DNA from: S010-25 sp964441285
GTDB lineage: Bacteria > Pseudomonadota > Gammaproteobacteria > SZUA-229
Assembly (NCBI GenBank): GCA_964441285.1
Contig: CAYTUK010000005.1
Span: forward strand, 62,001-126,000
Length of the DNA stretch: 64,000 nt
Direction of reading: 5' to 3'
Shown here: positions 36,562 through 45,548 of the stretch, piece after piece
Numbering within the stretch: the first letter of the stretch is position 1
Layout of the letters: each line of letters opens with the position of its first letter
Made by a program: the position numbers and the translations under genes
Notes under the pieces: model-generated
Told to the model about the DNA's origin: nothing
Databases searched by the model: none
The model's input: only the letters and a program-made list of their open reading frames with translations

Positions 36562-39423
36562 CTATTGTAGGTTTTCATTTATATTTAATGCCCGATTGAT
36601 TAATTCATGTTGCTGCTTTGAATGTAGGCGGGCAGAACCAACCGCAGGTGCGGACGAAGGCTCTCTGCCAATATAACTTAATTGCCAGCGCGGGTGAATG
36701 AAGGCAGGAATACGTAACTTACAAAAATCCCAGCCCCCCTGATTTTTTGGCTCTTCCTGACACCAGACTAATTCCCTGGTATTTTTATACTGCGACAGTA
36801 GAACATCCAGCTGTCGCCCAGGAAAAGGATAAAGCTGTTCGATACGTAATAACACAACGGAAGTAATCCGATTTAAGCGACGCGCTTCAAGTAACTCATA
36901 ATAAAGTTTTCCATAACAGATAATAACACGCTCAACTGTTGCGGGATTTACCTCATCCACTTCAGTTAATACCCATTGAAATAGACCACTGCTTAAATCA
37001 TCCAGCGTACTGACACATAATTTATGTCGCAATAAACTTTTTGGTGTCATCACAATTAAGGGTTTACGGCAATTACGCACCATCTGCCGCCTTAATAAAT
37101 GAAACAGTTGCGCTGGCGTACTGGGCACACAGACCTGCATATTATGTACCGAACATAACTGCAGATACCGTTCCAGCCGTGCTGACGAATGCTCGGCACC
37201 CTGGCCTTCAAAGCCGTGTGGCAACAACATTACCAGCCCACTCACGCGCCCCCATTTATGTTCACCAGCAGAAATAAACTGATCGATCACTACCTGTGCG
37301 CCATTGGCAAAATCACCAAACTGTGCTTCCCACAGTACTAGCGATTTAGGCTCGGTTGTTGAAAAGCCATATTCAAATGCCAGCACCGCATTTTCCGATA
37401 AAAGTGAATCAAACACACGAAAGTTACTGCCATCTTTACCCAGTTTCCGTAACGGTACGTAAGCAGTGCCATCATTCTGGTCATGCAATACAGCATGACG
37501 ATGAAAGAATGTACCTCGTCCACTATCCTGCCCAGAAAGGCGTACTGAATAACCCTCGTTCACCAGTGAACCATAGGCCATATTTTCTGCAAATCCCCAG
37601 TCAACCGGCAATGCTCCAGCAAGCATTTTTTTTCTGTCCTGAACAATTTTTTCTACCCGTGGATGCAGGGTGAAACCTTCCGGCACCAGGGTCATAACTT
37701 CAGCAATATCACGTAACTGATTCATTGCCAGACCCGTTTTAACTTCATCAAGAATAGAGGCCACCATATAGGGTCGCCAGTTGACATATGTCGATTGATT
37801 TCCCCGTGATTCAGGCAATTTATGTGGCACCACACAGTTACCTGCTTCTAAAATACTACGTACACTTTTAGTCATGATGTCACACTGCTGCTGCGTGAGC
37901 ACTTTTTCTTCGACCATACGCTCGGCATACAATGTACGCGTCGTTTTTAATGCCTGTATTTTTTTATACATCATCGGTTGTGTTGCCGAAGGCTCATCCG
38001 CTTCATTATGGCCATGACGGCGATAACAAACCATATCAATCACTACATCTTTTTTAAACGTTTTCCGATAGGTGAGCGCCAGGCGCGTTACCATGATCAC
38101 TGCCTCTGGATCGTCACCATTAACATGGAAAATAGGCGCACCAACCATTCGGGCAATATCAGTACAGTAATACGTTGAACGTGCATCCACCAGCGCGCTG
38201 GTGGTAAAACCAATTTGATTATTAATAATAATGTGCACACTGCCATGTGTGGAATAGCCTCTGGACTGAGACATCTGTATGGTTTCCATCACCACACCCT
38301 GACCGGAAAATGCGGCATCACCATGAATCTGTATAGGCACAACTTCATCACCACGCCTGTCACCACGCCGCCACTGCCTTGCCCGCACCGAACCCTCAAC
38401 CACGGGGGCAACAATTTCCAGATGTGACGGATTAAATGCCAGTGCCAGATGTACCGACCCACCTGGGGTTTCCATACTGGATGAAAAACCAAGGTGATAT
38501 TTTACATCACCGGTTAACTCGGTTATTTCTTTGGTGCCTTCAAATTCCTGAAACAATTCGGCGGGCATTTTCCCCAGAATATTTACTAGCACATTCAGCC
38601 TACCGCGATGCGCCATGCCAATAACCAGCTCTTTAACACCTTGCGAACCTGAAAATTGCACCAGCTCATCCAGCAAAGGAATTAATGACTCCCCACCTTC
38701 CAGCGAAAAGCGTTTCTGCCCGACATAACGCGTATGTAAATATTTCTCCAGCCCTTCCGCATCGGTTAGCTGTTGTAGAATATTTATTTTTTCAACATTA
38801 CTTAATTTTTCTCTACCGCGCGACATCTCCAGATGCTGCTGTAACCAGCGTTTTTCACTGGTCTCGGTAATATGCATATATTCCACACCCGTGGAACCAC
38901 AATAGGTCTCACAAATCACCGCATAAATATCTTTTAAGGGCAGCGTATCTGCACCAGCTAAAGAACCCGTATCAAAAATAATCTCAAAATCTGCTTCGCT
39001 AAGGCCGTGGTACTCAAGATTTAATTCAGCTGTTTCACTCAGTCGGCGATCACGCAGCGGGTTTGTATTCGCTATTTGATGACCTCGAAAACGGTAAGCA
39101 TTGATCAGCTGCAACACCTGAACCTGTTTACGCTCATGCTCAACATTTACCGGTGTATTACGGCAAAGCTGGTGCTTTTCATGTGCATACCGAAGAAAAT
39201 AATGGCGCATTTCCTGCGGTGAAATTTCTGCACTCACAGCAGGACTATCATTTTTTCTTGCCACCACTGGCAAGGCATCAAAATACACTCGCCAGTGTTC
39301 ATTCAGTAAATCTGGCTGACTGAGATACAACTCATACATCGATTCCAGCCAGGCCGCACTTTCACCATAAAGCGAAGAGCTGCGCCACAATGCCTGCATA
39401 CCGGGTGCAATATTATTTGCCAT
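36562..39423 (-). CDS. sucA: 2-oxoglutarate dehydrogenase E1 component
   Basis: This 953-residue thiamine diphosphate enzyme begins with the E1o N-terminal segment containing LYLSQPDLLNEHWRVYFD. It contains FSLEGGESLIPLLDEL, GMAHRGRLNVLVNILGK (ThDP region) and HGDAAFSGQGVVMET. It decarboxylates 2-oxoglutarate and passes the succinyl group to SucB. It heads the operon sucA-sucB-lpd-sucC-sucD. The length is close to the 930-950 norm. Obligate autotrophs often lack this enzyme, so a complete operon argues for a full oxidative TCA cycle. Confidence 0.97.
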   Translation of the reverse strand: MANNIAPGMQALWRSSSLYGESAAWLESMYELYLSQPDLLNEHWRVYFDALPVVARKNDSPAVSAEISPQEMRHYFLRYAHEKHQLCRNTPVNVEHERKQVQVLQLINAYRFRGHQIANTNPLRDRRLSETAELNLEYHGLSEADFEIIFDTGSLAGADTLPLKDIYAVICETYCGSTGVEYMHITETSEKRWLQQHLEMSRGREKLSNVEKINILQQLTDAEGLEKYLHTRYVGQKRFSLEGGESLIPLLDELVQFSGSQGVKELVIGMAHRGRLNVLVNILGKMPAELFQEFEGTKEITELTGDVKYHLGFSSSMETPGGSVHLALAFNPSHLEIVAPVVEGSVRARQWRRGDRRGDEVVPIQIHGDAAFSGQGVVMETIQMSQSRGYSTHGSVHIIINNQIGFTTSALVDARSTYYCTDIARMVGAPIFHVNGDDPEAVIMVTRLALTYRKTFKKDVVIDMVCYRRHGHNEADEPSATQPMMYKKIQALKTTRTLYAERMVEEKVLTQQQCDIMTKSVRSILEAGNCVVPHKLPESRGNQSTYVNWRPYMVASILDEVKTGLAMNQLRDIAEVMTLVPEGFTLHPRVEKIVQDRKKMLAGALPVDWGFAENMAYGSLVNEGYSVRLSGQDSGRGTFFHRHAVLHDQNDGTAYVPLRKLGKDGSNFRVFDSLLSENAVLAFEYGFSTTEPKSLVLWEAQFGDFANGAQVVIDQFISAGEHKWGRVSGLVMLLPHGFEGQGAEHSSARLERYLQLCSVHNMQVCVPSTPAQLFHLLRRQMVRNCRKPLIVMTPKSLLRHKLCVSTLDDLSSGLFQWVLTEVDEVNPATVERVIICYGKLYYELLEARRLNRITSVVLLRIEQLYPFPGRQLDVLLSQYKNTRELVWCQEEPKNQGGWDFCKLRIPAFIHPRWQLSYIGREPSSAPAVGSARLHSKQQHELINRALNINENLQ

Positions 39424-39535
39424 TATGTATACCGTAACTATTTTTTATTATCATTTTTTTTAATTGTAGAGGCAGATCACAGATAAATCTGCTTTTAATT
39501 TTCTTAATTGCCTACAATGTGTGTTTTTTTCAACT

Positions 39536-39970
39536 TTATGGTTCAAATTGAAAAACACGCAGGTCGGGATACTGCTTCAAATAAAGAGTAATGGGTGCGA
39601 AAAGAGGCAGGGGTAACCGTGCCGGGGAGAACCACTGCCAGCGGGCACATTTATCTATTTCCATCACTCGCGCTTCGCCCGATTCGCAGGTCGCACTAAC
39701 ATAAAGCGTAAAGTATTCACCACTCATGCTGACGAACCCTCGATTACTGTAACCTGCCGGTTGACAATTTGACACCATTAAACCCGTTTCTTCCGCTACC
39801 TCGCGCTGGGCACATTCGAGAACAGTTTCACCTGATTCGAGGTGCCCACCAGGAAACTGCCAGCAGTCTTCATCATGCTCACACAGGCGCTTACCCAACA
39901 ATAATCGCCCCTGTTTCCACACCAGAACACCAACCCCAATATGCGGACGATGACCTTTCAGCACTGTCAC
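39536..39970 (-). CDS. NUDIX hydrolase
   Basis: The 144-residue protein has a perfect NUDIX box: GHLESGETVLECAQREVAEE followed by TGL. The N-terminal part, RPHIGVGVLVWKQGRLLLGKR, resembles nucleotide-pool enzymes of the MutT/NudG kind. It probably hydrolyses a nucleoside diphosphate derivative, but the substrate cannot be read from sequence. It is 14 bases downstream of the cNMP-GGDEF gene, so it may share that transcript. Confidence 0.88.
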   Translation of the reverse strand: MTVLKGHRPHIGVGVLVWKQGRLLLGKRLCEHDEDCWQFPGGHLESGETVLECAQREVAEETGLMVSNCQPAGYSNRGFVSMSGEYFTLYVSATCESGEARVMEIDKCARWQWFSPARLPLPLFAPITLYLKQYPDLRVFQFEP

Positions 39971-39984
39971 TTCAGAGAACCAAA

Positions 39985-40974
39985 CTAATGACTAATATCA
40001 CAGGTAGCAGCAACTTTAATGCAATTTTTGCCATTGCGTTTGGCATGGTACATAGCAACATCAGCGGCAGCAATCATAGTATTGAGCTCAAAATCGGGTT
40101 CAAACCCAGCGATACCCAGTGAAATAGTTACCTTTGGCAAAAGCTTATCATCCAGCATTCCCATATCCACTTTGCTCACATTTAATCTTAAACGCTCAGC
40201 AATAATCGCAGCATTTTCAACTTTTGTTTCTGGCAGTAAAACCGCAAATTCTTCACCGCCAAACCGGGCGACCAGATCATTCGGGCGTAATGGCTTGCGT
40301 ATCGCTTTAGCAATAGCAATTAACACCTTATCTCCAGCCAGATGGCCAAAAGCATCATTGTATTGCTTAAAATCATCCACATCGATCATTAACATTGACA
40401 GCGGGAGCTGATCACGTTCACTGCGCTTTATTTCACGATCAAAGGCATCATCCAGCCAGCCACGATTATGCAATCCGGTCAGTGCATCCGTTATCGCAAA
40501 ACGCTGGTATTTACGTTGCATTTCAAGGCTGTCAGCGATCACCAGATCACTATAGCGAACACGTTCGGACATGATATATAAAAGATTACGGGCAATTTCA
40601 TGTGACACACTCACCATCCGCCACAAAATATCCTGATCAATGACCAGTAAGGTGCTTGGTTCCAATGTTCTCACTTGCGCTGATGGAGTACGACTGCCAA
40701 TAATCGACATTTCTCCCACACATTCACCCGGTTCAACCACTGCAAGCGGAAGATCATCGTGTTTACCCAGTTGAATAACCAGTCGACCTGTTATCAGAAT
40801 ATAAAGAAAATGGTTGGTTTTCTGTGCAGATAAGACCACTTGTTCGGTCTCCATCTGCTGGTATTTGCAAAGTAGCAATAATTTCATTAGCCCAGTATTT
40901 TCCATATCAACATTTCTAAATAGCTGTAGACGCGATAAAATATGCATATCATGCTCATCAGTCGTGGCAGACAT
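39985..40974 (-). CDS. Cyclic-nucleotide-binding domain / GGDEF diguanylate cyclase
   Basis: The 329-residue protein has an N-terminal cNMP-binding beta-roll (about 14-130, with GECVGEMSIIGSRTPSAQVR as phosphate-binding cassette) and a C-terminal GGDEF domain. The active site is RFGGEEF, with the I-site RPND five residues before it, so feedback inhibition is expected. DVDDFKQYNDAFGH supplies metal and GTP binding. It could couple a cyclic nucleotide, or another ligand, to cyclic-di-GMP output; Crp-like folds bind other ligands too. There are no membrane segments. Confidence 0.9.
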   Translation of the reverse strand: MSATTDEHDMHILSRLQLFRNVDMENTGLMKLLLLCKYQQMETEQVVLSAQKTNHFLYILITGRLVIQLGKHDDLPLAVVEPGECVGEMSIIGSRTPSAQVRTLEPSTLLVIDQDILWRMVSVSHEIARNLLYIMSERVRYSDLVIADSLEMQRKYQRFAITDALTGLHNRGWLDDAFDREIKRSERDQLPLSMLMIDVDDFKQYNDAFGHLAGDKVLIAIAKAIRKPLRPNDLVARFGGEEFAVLLPETKVENAAIIAERLRLNVSKVDMGMLDDKLLPKVTISLGIAGFEPDFELNTMIAAADVAMYHAKRNGKNCIKVAATCDISH

Positions 40975-41180
40975 AAAGTTTCACTCCATCAAACCGGGAT
41001 AAATTATTATTATTTAGTATAAACTTCGGGAACAACTACCCGTTAAAATATAACCATATTTATACTTTAATTTAAAGCCCCGAATTAAAACCGCTGGAAC
41101 TTCTGTACGATTAGTGGACCATAAACCTGGATTGAGCCAGCATAAAGCTGCCACCTTAAGACCTGACATGGAGAATTATT

Positions 41181-41903
41181 ATGCATAATTCAGCCCCTTA
41201 TAGTATCCACACACTTGAACTTGGCCCGATGGAGAATTTTATTTATCTATTGCATGACCACGCCAGTAACACGGCGGCTTTAGTTGACCCAGCCTGGGAA
41301 GTAGACAAAATTTTACGCCTGGCCCAACAGAAAAATATAAAAATTACCGATATTCTGCTCACGCATAGCCATCACGACCACATTAATGGCCTTGAACAGA
41401 TGCTCAATAGCACTGATGCACAGGTTCACCTGCTGAAAGAAGAGGCAAAATTCTGGGGCGAAAACCTGAGTAAGCCCATGTTACATCACGGCGGAGACAC
41501 ACTAAAACTAGGCAACAGCGAAATTAAAATTTTACATACACCCGGCCATACACCCGGTTCCGCCTGTTTTTATCTAGGCAGTGACCTGATCGCCGGTGAC
41601 ACCTTATTCGTATTCGGCTGTGGGCGTTGCGATCTGCCAGGCGGTGATCCAGAACAGATGTTCCACACTTTAAACCGAATAAAAACAGAGCTGCCCGCAG
41701 CCACCATTCTACACCCTGGACATAACTACGCACCGCAAACCCCCACGTCGACGCTGCATGAACAGTGCGAAGGCAATCCTTTCCTGCATTTTGACCTGGC
41801 GAATGATTTTATGAAATACCGTATGCAGGTACATGACCAGGTGCGTGATACGCCTTATCACGCAGTAAGTAAACAGGTTGCGCTGCAAACCTTACAACAA
41901 TAA
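41181..41903 (+). CDS. Glyoxalase II-like metallo-beta-lactamase-fold hydrolase
   Basis: The 240-residue protein has the metal motif THSHHDHINGL (THxHxDH) near residue 60 and further ligands in HTPGHTPGSACF (second His) and HPGHNY (third). Its size and ending (MKYRMQVHD) resemble hydroxyacylglutathione hydrolase-like proteins, although GloB normally runs to about 255 residues with a longer C-terminal domain. The substrate may be S-lactoylglutathione or another thioester. It is preceded by GGAG and stands alone. Confidence 0.78.
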   Translation: MHNSAPYSIHTLELGPMENFIYLLHDHASNTAALVDPAWEVDKILRLAQQKNIKITDILLTHSHHDHINGLEQMLNSTDAQVHLLKEEAKFWGENLSKPMLHHGGDTLKLGNSEIKILHTPGHTPGSACFYLGSDLIAGDTLFVFGCGRCDLPGGDPEQMFHTLNRIKTELPAATILHPGHNYAPQTPTSTLHEQCEGNPFLHFDLANDFMKYRMQVHDQVRDTPYHAVSKQVALQTLQQ

Positions 41904-41999
41904 AGCAAGGGAGAGATATTTGAATATAATGGCTTTAAATTTAATGCCGGTTAATGGACAATAACGGGCACAGGGATGTTTAAGGCGCTAGCGTTTAAG

Positions 42000-42205
42000 T
42001 TGTACACAAACCACAGCATATAGTGTTTTCAGGAATGAACAACAACTTACGAACGAAACAGTTAAACCAACTTAAACAAATATATGATAACACTGTGATT
42101 AATCTATATTTATCATAATCACCACTTTCACTGTCAGGTGACATAAGTTTACATTTCAACCCATTCGTCAATCTTGTCCTTTTTTTATCCACAACGTTAT
42201 CCACA
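42000..42205. promoter_or_regulatory. DnaA-box cluster in a noncoding stretch
   Basis: TTATCCACA, the strongest DnaA-box sequence, occurs at 42185-42193 and again at 42197-42205 in the same orientation. TTGTACACA at 42000-42008 fits the relaxed box TT(A/G/T)TNCACA. Between them lies AT-rich DNA with an ATGATAA/TTATCAT inverted pair near 42081-42117. The whole gap 41904-42237 contains no gene I can support. Binding by DnaA, and any role, is inference. Confidence 0.6.
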
Positions 42206-42237
42206 GATAAAAAGCGCGCACATAGACACTATCTGAA

Positions 42238-42564
42238 TTAATTTATTTCCAGCCCTTTCAGATGAGTTTCATTAATCCGCTTTAACAAGTATTTGAATGG
42301 CAACATGGCATCATGCTGTTTTTCGACCAGTACAACAAACGGTAAATCACCCGTTGCAAACTGATAACTGCCATCTTTCATCGACTCATACAGTGATCTT
42401 AAGTGTGCGTCCAGCTCATCAACAAAGGTGGCCGCAGACGACATTTCATCAAAATCGAATTCAATTGCCTGCTTTAAATCAAACGTATCATCAATCGCCT
42501 GCTCGACCATATTGACATACTCATCTGTTGAATGTGCGCGCACAATTTTATTATTGCTTAACAT
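42238..42564 (-). CDS. Unrecognised small protein
   Basis: The 108-residue acidic protein begins MLSNNKIVRAHSTDEYVNMV and has no signal peptide or membrane segment. GAGAGG stands about six bases before the ATG. It is the last of three minus-strand genes (43051 to 42238) separated by short gaps, so they probably form one transcript. I recognise no domain. Confidence 0.65.
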   Translation of the reverse strand: MLSNNKIVRAHSTDEYVNMVEQAIDDTFDLKQAIEFDFDEMSSAATFVDELDAHLRSLYESMKDGSYQFATGDLPFVVLVEKQHDAMLPFKYLLKRINETHLKGLEIN

Positions 42565-42588
42565 AATAACCTCTCAAAACAGCTACCG

Positions 42589-42831
42589 TCAGGTAGGGGG
42601 ATTTTTACCCAACGACTTACGCCCTTTAAATTGTGAAACCGACTGGCAAGCATAGCCCTCACGATCAGCCAGATAAAAATGCCTGGCCAGACAACATTTC
42701 ATCTTCTGATTCATCAGTGCTTTCTCAAACACGCAGGGAATCTGGGCTAAGTCATTATAGGTTGTCTTATACTCGCTTTCTTCCATACTACTATCATGTG
42801 TAGTCGCTTTATTTTTCGTGCTCCATAACAA
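42589..42831 (-). CDS. Unrecognised four-cysteine protein
   Basis: This 80-residue protein has cysteines at 33, 46, 47 and 62, which may bind zinc or an Fe-S cluster or form disulfides. It overlaps the end of the upstream gene by 23 bases if the first ATG is used; an internal ATG at 42786 (MEESEYKTTY) avoids the overlap and keeps all four Cys. There is no signal peptide. No family is recognised. Confidence 0.55.
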   Translation of the reverse strand: MLWSTKNKATTHDSSMEESEYKTTYNDLAQIPCVFEKALMNQKMKCCLARHFYLADREGYACQSVSQFKGRKSLGKNPPT

Positions 42832-43051
42832 CCGGCTTTTCCCGATAAGCGATCAATTGCTCTTCCGCCAATAACTGATTCTCTGCAAACATCACTTTCA
42901 CTGTACCACTATCACCAGCGGGGAATGTTGCACGTTGCTCTTTGGCAAAAATCTTGGCGGCACGAAATTGTTCAAATTCACCGATAAGCGCAAGATTTTT
43001 CACTAATTCCATTCCTTCAGGCGAGGTCATTTTAAATACATAATATGGCAT
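42809..43051 (-). CDS. Unrecognised small protein
   Basis: This 80-residue protein begins MPYYVFKMTSPEGMELVKNL. It is cytosolic, moderately charged and helix-rich (FRAAKIFAKEQRATF). It is the first gene of the minus-strand trio and is divergent from the plus-strand gene at 43163. No motif is recognised. The small size and tight packing suggest it works with its neighbours. Confidence 0.6.
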   Translation of the reverse strand: MPYYVFKMTSPEGMELVKNLALIGEFEQFRAAKIFAKEQRATFPAGDSGTVKVMFAENQLLAEEQLIAYREKPVVMEHEK

Positions 43052-43162
43052 AATGAAAACTTCTCTTTAAGTTGTACTGTCTGCTAAACTTAGAGGGATA
43101 TTAACAGAGTAAGGGCAGACCTTCCCAATAATTATTACTAAACCGTCTCAACACACCATATT

Positions 43163-43447
43163 ATGAATACAGAATACCATTCAAAAGAACATGAAATCCT
43201 GGCGACAATCCGAAAAGTATTATCCAGTGTTGTGCGCGATACCACGCCACCACCAAATCGTCCCCATGCACTAAGACCCAACACCATTGAAGATCTTAAG
43301 CACTGTTTTATGCTAATTACTGCCCGTGAGAAAGAAATTATCGAAGCGGAGGGAGGTGCTAACATGGATAAACGACCTCGATACGCCGATGCGCCAAAAA
43401 CATCACAGGTTGTTCAATTTAGTAAGCCCAAAAAAAGTAGTGACTAA
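43163..43447 (+). CDS. Unrecognised small protein
   Basis: This 94-residue protein has an N-terminal helical region (HEILATIRKVLSSVVRDTTPP), a central motif DLKHCFMLITAREKEIIE and a basic C-terminal tail. It is divergent from the minus-strand trio, with 111 bases between the starts, and 28 bases upstream of the next plus-strand gene. I do not recognise a domain and propose no function. Confidence 0.6.
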   Translation: MNTEYHSKEHEILATIRKVLSSVVRDTTPPPNRPHALRPNTIEDLKHCFMLITAREKEIIEAEGGANMDKRPRYADAPKTSQVVQFSKPKKSSD

Positions 43448-43475
43448 CCATTCCAGTACAGGTTTAACGTAAATA

Positions 43476-44009
43476 ATGCGTGAGCAACGTTTTAATGTCG
43501 TATTTTTTGGCATACTGCAAGCCGACAAAAGCAGGGCTGTCGTCATGGATAACATGGCAAAACTATTTAAAACTGAACCCGCTCGCCTGAAACCTTATTT
43601 TTCTGGTGGGCGTAAAGTTATCAAAGAAAACATCAACGCAGCCGCAGCTGAAAAATACATTACCGCGCTGGAAAATGTCGGCCTGGTCATCAAACTTGAA
43701 GAAATTACGGAACCGCAACTGGCCGCTTGCGATGACACTGATGCAGACAGGTCTATAAACGTCCCAACAGATGTTTCGTTAGCACCAGTGGGCGTTGATA
43801 TAATTGAAACGCCACAACCGATGCAAATACAGGAAATTGCGGATTTCAGCCATATCACCCTGGCCGAAGTGGGCAGCGATGTACTGGAAAACCCGGTCAA
43901 GGTTACACCGCAGGTAATTGAGGACTTTAGTTACCTGACGCTGAAAGCAGCAGGTACGCATGTAACAGATGCGCCCCAAACTAAAAAAGGACACTTGAAA
44001 AATATTTAA
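43476..44009 (+). CDS. Unrecognised repeat protein
   Basis: This 177-residue protein has an N-terminal alpha/beta domain (about 1-75) with RFNVVFFGILQADKSRAVVM and KLFKTEPARLKPYFSGG, a pattern seen in small ligand-binding or regulatory domains. The rest consists of three related units: SLAPVGVDIIETPQ, DFSHITLAEVGSDVLENP and DFSYLTLKAAGTHVTDAP. The spacing between units is about 30 residues. It has no signal peptide or membrane segment. It ends 19 bases from the convergent secreted protein. Confidence 0.6.
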   Translation: MREQRFNVVFFGILQADKSRAVVMDNMAKLFKTEPARLKPYFSGGRKVIKENINAAAAEKYITALENVGLVIKLEEITEPQLAACDDTDADRSINVPTDVSLAPVGVDIIETPQPMQIQEIADFSHITLAEVGSDVLENPVKVTPQVIEDFSYLTLKAAGTHVTDAPQTKKGHLKNI

Positions 44010-44027
44010 CTTAATTTGCAGATTCGA

Positions 44028-45068
44028 TTACTTGCAGGTTGGGCCCGGCTTAATTCCCGCTGGCGCGAACTTAATATACTTCTGGCAATAACAACGATTT
44101 GCACCCGTATTCCAGATTTTTCGACACATCCCAACCATTTTCGAAGTAATTTCGTCACTAATTTCTGACCGTTTAACCACACTATTGGCTATCGCCGCCG
44201 CCTCACGCTTATTTTTTACCTGCTGCTGGTGTAATGTTTCCTGTTTCTTACGCTTAGTTTCCAGCTCATGCTGCTTTCGTGCCTGCGCAGCTTTCAACCT
44301 TTTTCTTTGTGCCAATACCTTTTGCTTTTCACCTAGAACTAACTTTTTCACCTGCATAAAAATCTGACTTTCTGCTACTTTTTTTGCAAAGCTGTCATGA
44401 CAGTCATATTTCTTCGCGTTAATTTTGCTATATTTAGCCGGTGGTTTTGCCCAGCATTGCTTTTTAACTGGTGCGATTTGTTTTTTAACCGCAATTTTGC
44501 TTACCTGACTCACCGGTTTAGCTAATAACACCGTACTCATCTGCCGAAAATCAGCCAGATCGTAATTTAGTCTCAAACGCATCCTGTAGGGCCTGACAAT
44601 AAAGCTAAGGGACTTACCCTGCTCAAGCGTACCCAGTATTGCGTTATTCATCTGTAAAATAAATTCTCCCTGATTACCATTAATTTCACAAACGTCATTC
44701 TTCACCTGCAAGCCTTGCCGTAAAAACCTGTTCTGCTGTTCCTGATGATTTAAGCACCAGGTAAATAAGGGCAGACGGCTACCGTCCACCTGTATATCAA
44801 TAACACCGAACTGATCAAACATTACTGGTTGTTTGCCAGCTTTATCTCTGGTTATTGTCAACCGTAACTGACTTTTATCAACTATCAGATGGAAATACTG
44901 GCCTTTAAAATTTTTGCTGGTTTTAACTGCAACGCCATCTTTAATGTGCCAGGGAGAGTTCAAACCGACATCAACAACAACCTCTCTTGCGAAAGGATTG
45001 TTACCTGCGCACGCCTGAAAATTGAATAAAAAAAAGAATATTGCGACCGTGAACAAACGGATAATCAT
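44028..45068 (-). CDS. Secreted or periplasmic protein with basic coiled coil
   Basis: The 346-residue protein starts with a signal peptide (1-21, cleavage after ACA). Residues about 23-185 are beta-rich with several Cys; about 190-300 is a Lys/Arg/Gln-rich coiled coil (LAQRKRLKAAQARKQHELET); the C-terminal 40 residues hold C-x12-CYC-x15-C, probably disulfide-bonded. I know no family. It is on the minus strand, facing the 43476 gene across 18 bases. Confidence 0.6.
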   Translation of the reverse strand: MIIRLFTVAIFFFLFNFQACAGNNPFAREVVVDVGLNSPWHIKDGVAVKTSKNFKGQYFHLIVDKSQLRLTITRDKAGKQPVMFDQFGVIDIQVDGSRLPLFTWCLNHQEQQNRFLRQGLQVKNDVCEINGNQGEFILQMNNAILGTLEQGKSLSFIVRPYRMRLRLNYDLADFRQMSTVLLAKPVSQVSKIAVKKQIAPVKKQCWAKPPAKYSKINAKKYDCHDSFAKKVAESQIFMQVKKLVLGEKQKVLAQRKRLKAAQARKQHELETKRKKQETLHQQQVKNKREAAAIANSVVKRSEISDEITSKMVGMCRKIWNTGANRCYCQKYIKFAPAGIKPGPTCK

Positions 45069-45252
45069 AGAGTTACCATATAAAACTTTAATCTGTTACT
45101 AAAAATTAAGGCCGTAGCCTGCCTGCTTTGTCACCAGTAAAATAACTGATCTTTTTTATAGTTTTATATTTATAGCACAGTTTTTAAAATTTTCTGGTTA
45201 ATAGTGATTATTCTCATATCGCCTGGGCTAACTTCTCGGTTAAAATGGATTT

Positions 45253-45456
45253 ATGATAACCATTATACTCAACGGTAAACCGCAGCCAGTCGATACCGAT
45301 ATAACCATAAATAAACTGATCAACCAACTTCAACTGCAGGACAAACGCCTTGCTATCGAAATTAACCAGCAAATTATACCGCGCAGTACGTTTGCACAGC
45401 ATCAGCTGCAACATAATGATACCGTTGAAATTATCCAGGCGATTGGGGGTGGATAG
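45253..45456 (+). CDS. thiS: Thiamine biosynthesis sulfur carrier protein ThiS
   Basis: This 67-residue ubiquitin-like protein begins MITIILNGKPQPV and ends in Gly-Gly-Gly; the C-terminal Gly is thiocarboxylated to give sulfur to ThiG. It is followed by thiG after 92 bases. No ThiF, ThiO or ThiH gene is in view. I found no TPP riboswitch in the 184 bases upstream. Confidence 0.92.
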   Translation: MITIILNGKPQPVDTDITINKLINQLQLQDKRLAIEINQQIIPRSTFAQHQLQHNDTVEIIQAIGGG

Positions 45457-45548
45457 CGTCGACACAACAAGCGATATATCTGACAGCACTATACAGTTTC
45501 CGACAAAATCAGGTAAAATTTACCTTCTCACCAACCATAAAAATTATC

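Noticed and set aside
38215..38427. Several plus-strand frames inside sucA, such as this one
   Set aside because: They are shadows of a certain gene on the opposite strand and have no ribosome binding sites or domain features.
41904..42237. Chromosomal origin oriC
   Set aside because: There are only two perfect DnaA boxes and one relaxed box, and dnaA, dnaN, gyrB and mnmG are absent, so I report DnaA boxes but not an origin.
45069..45252. TPP riboswitch upstream of thiS
   Set aside because: The conserved THI-box strings (CTGAGA, then ACCTGATCTGG-like) are not present.
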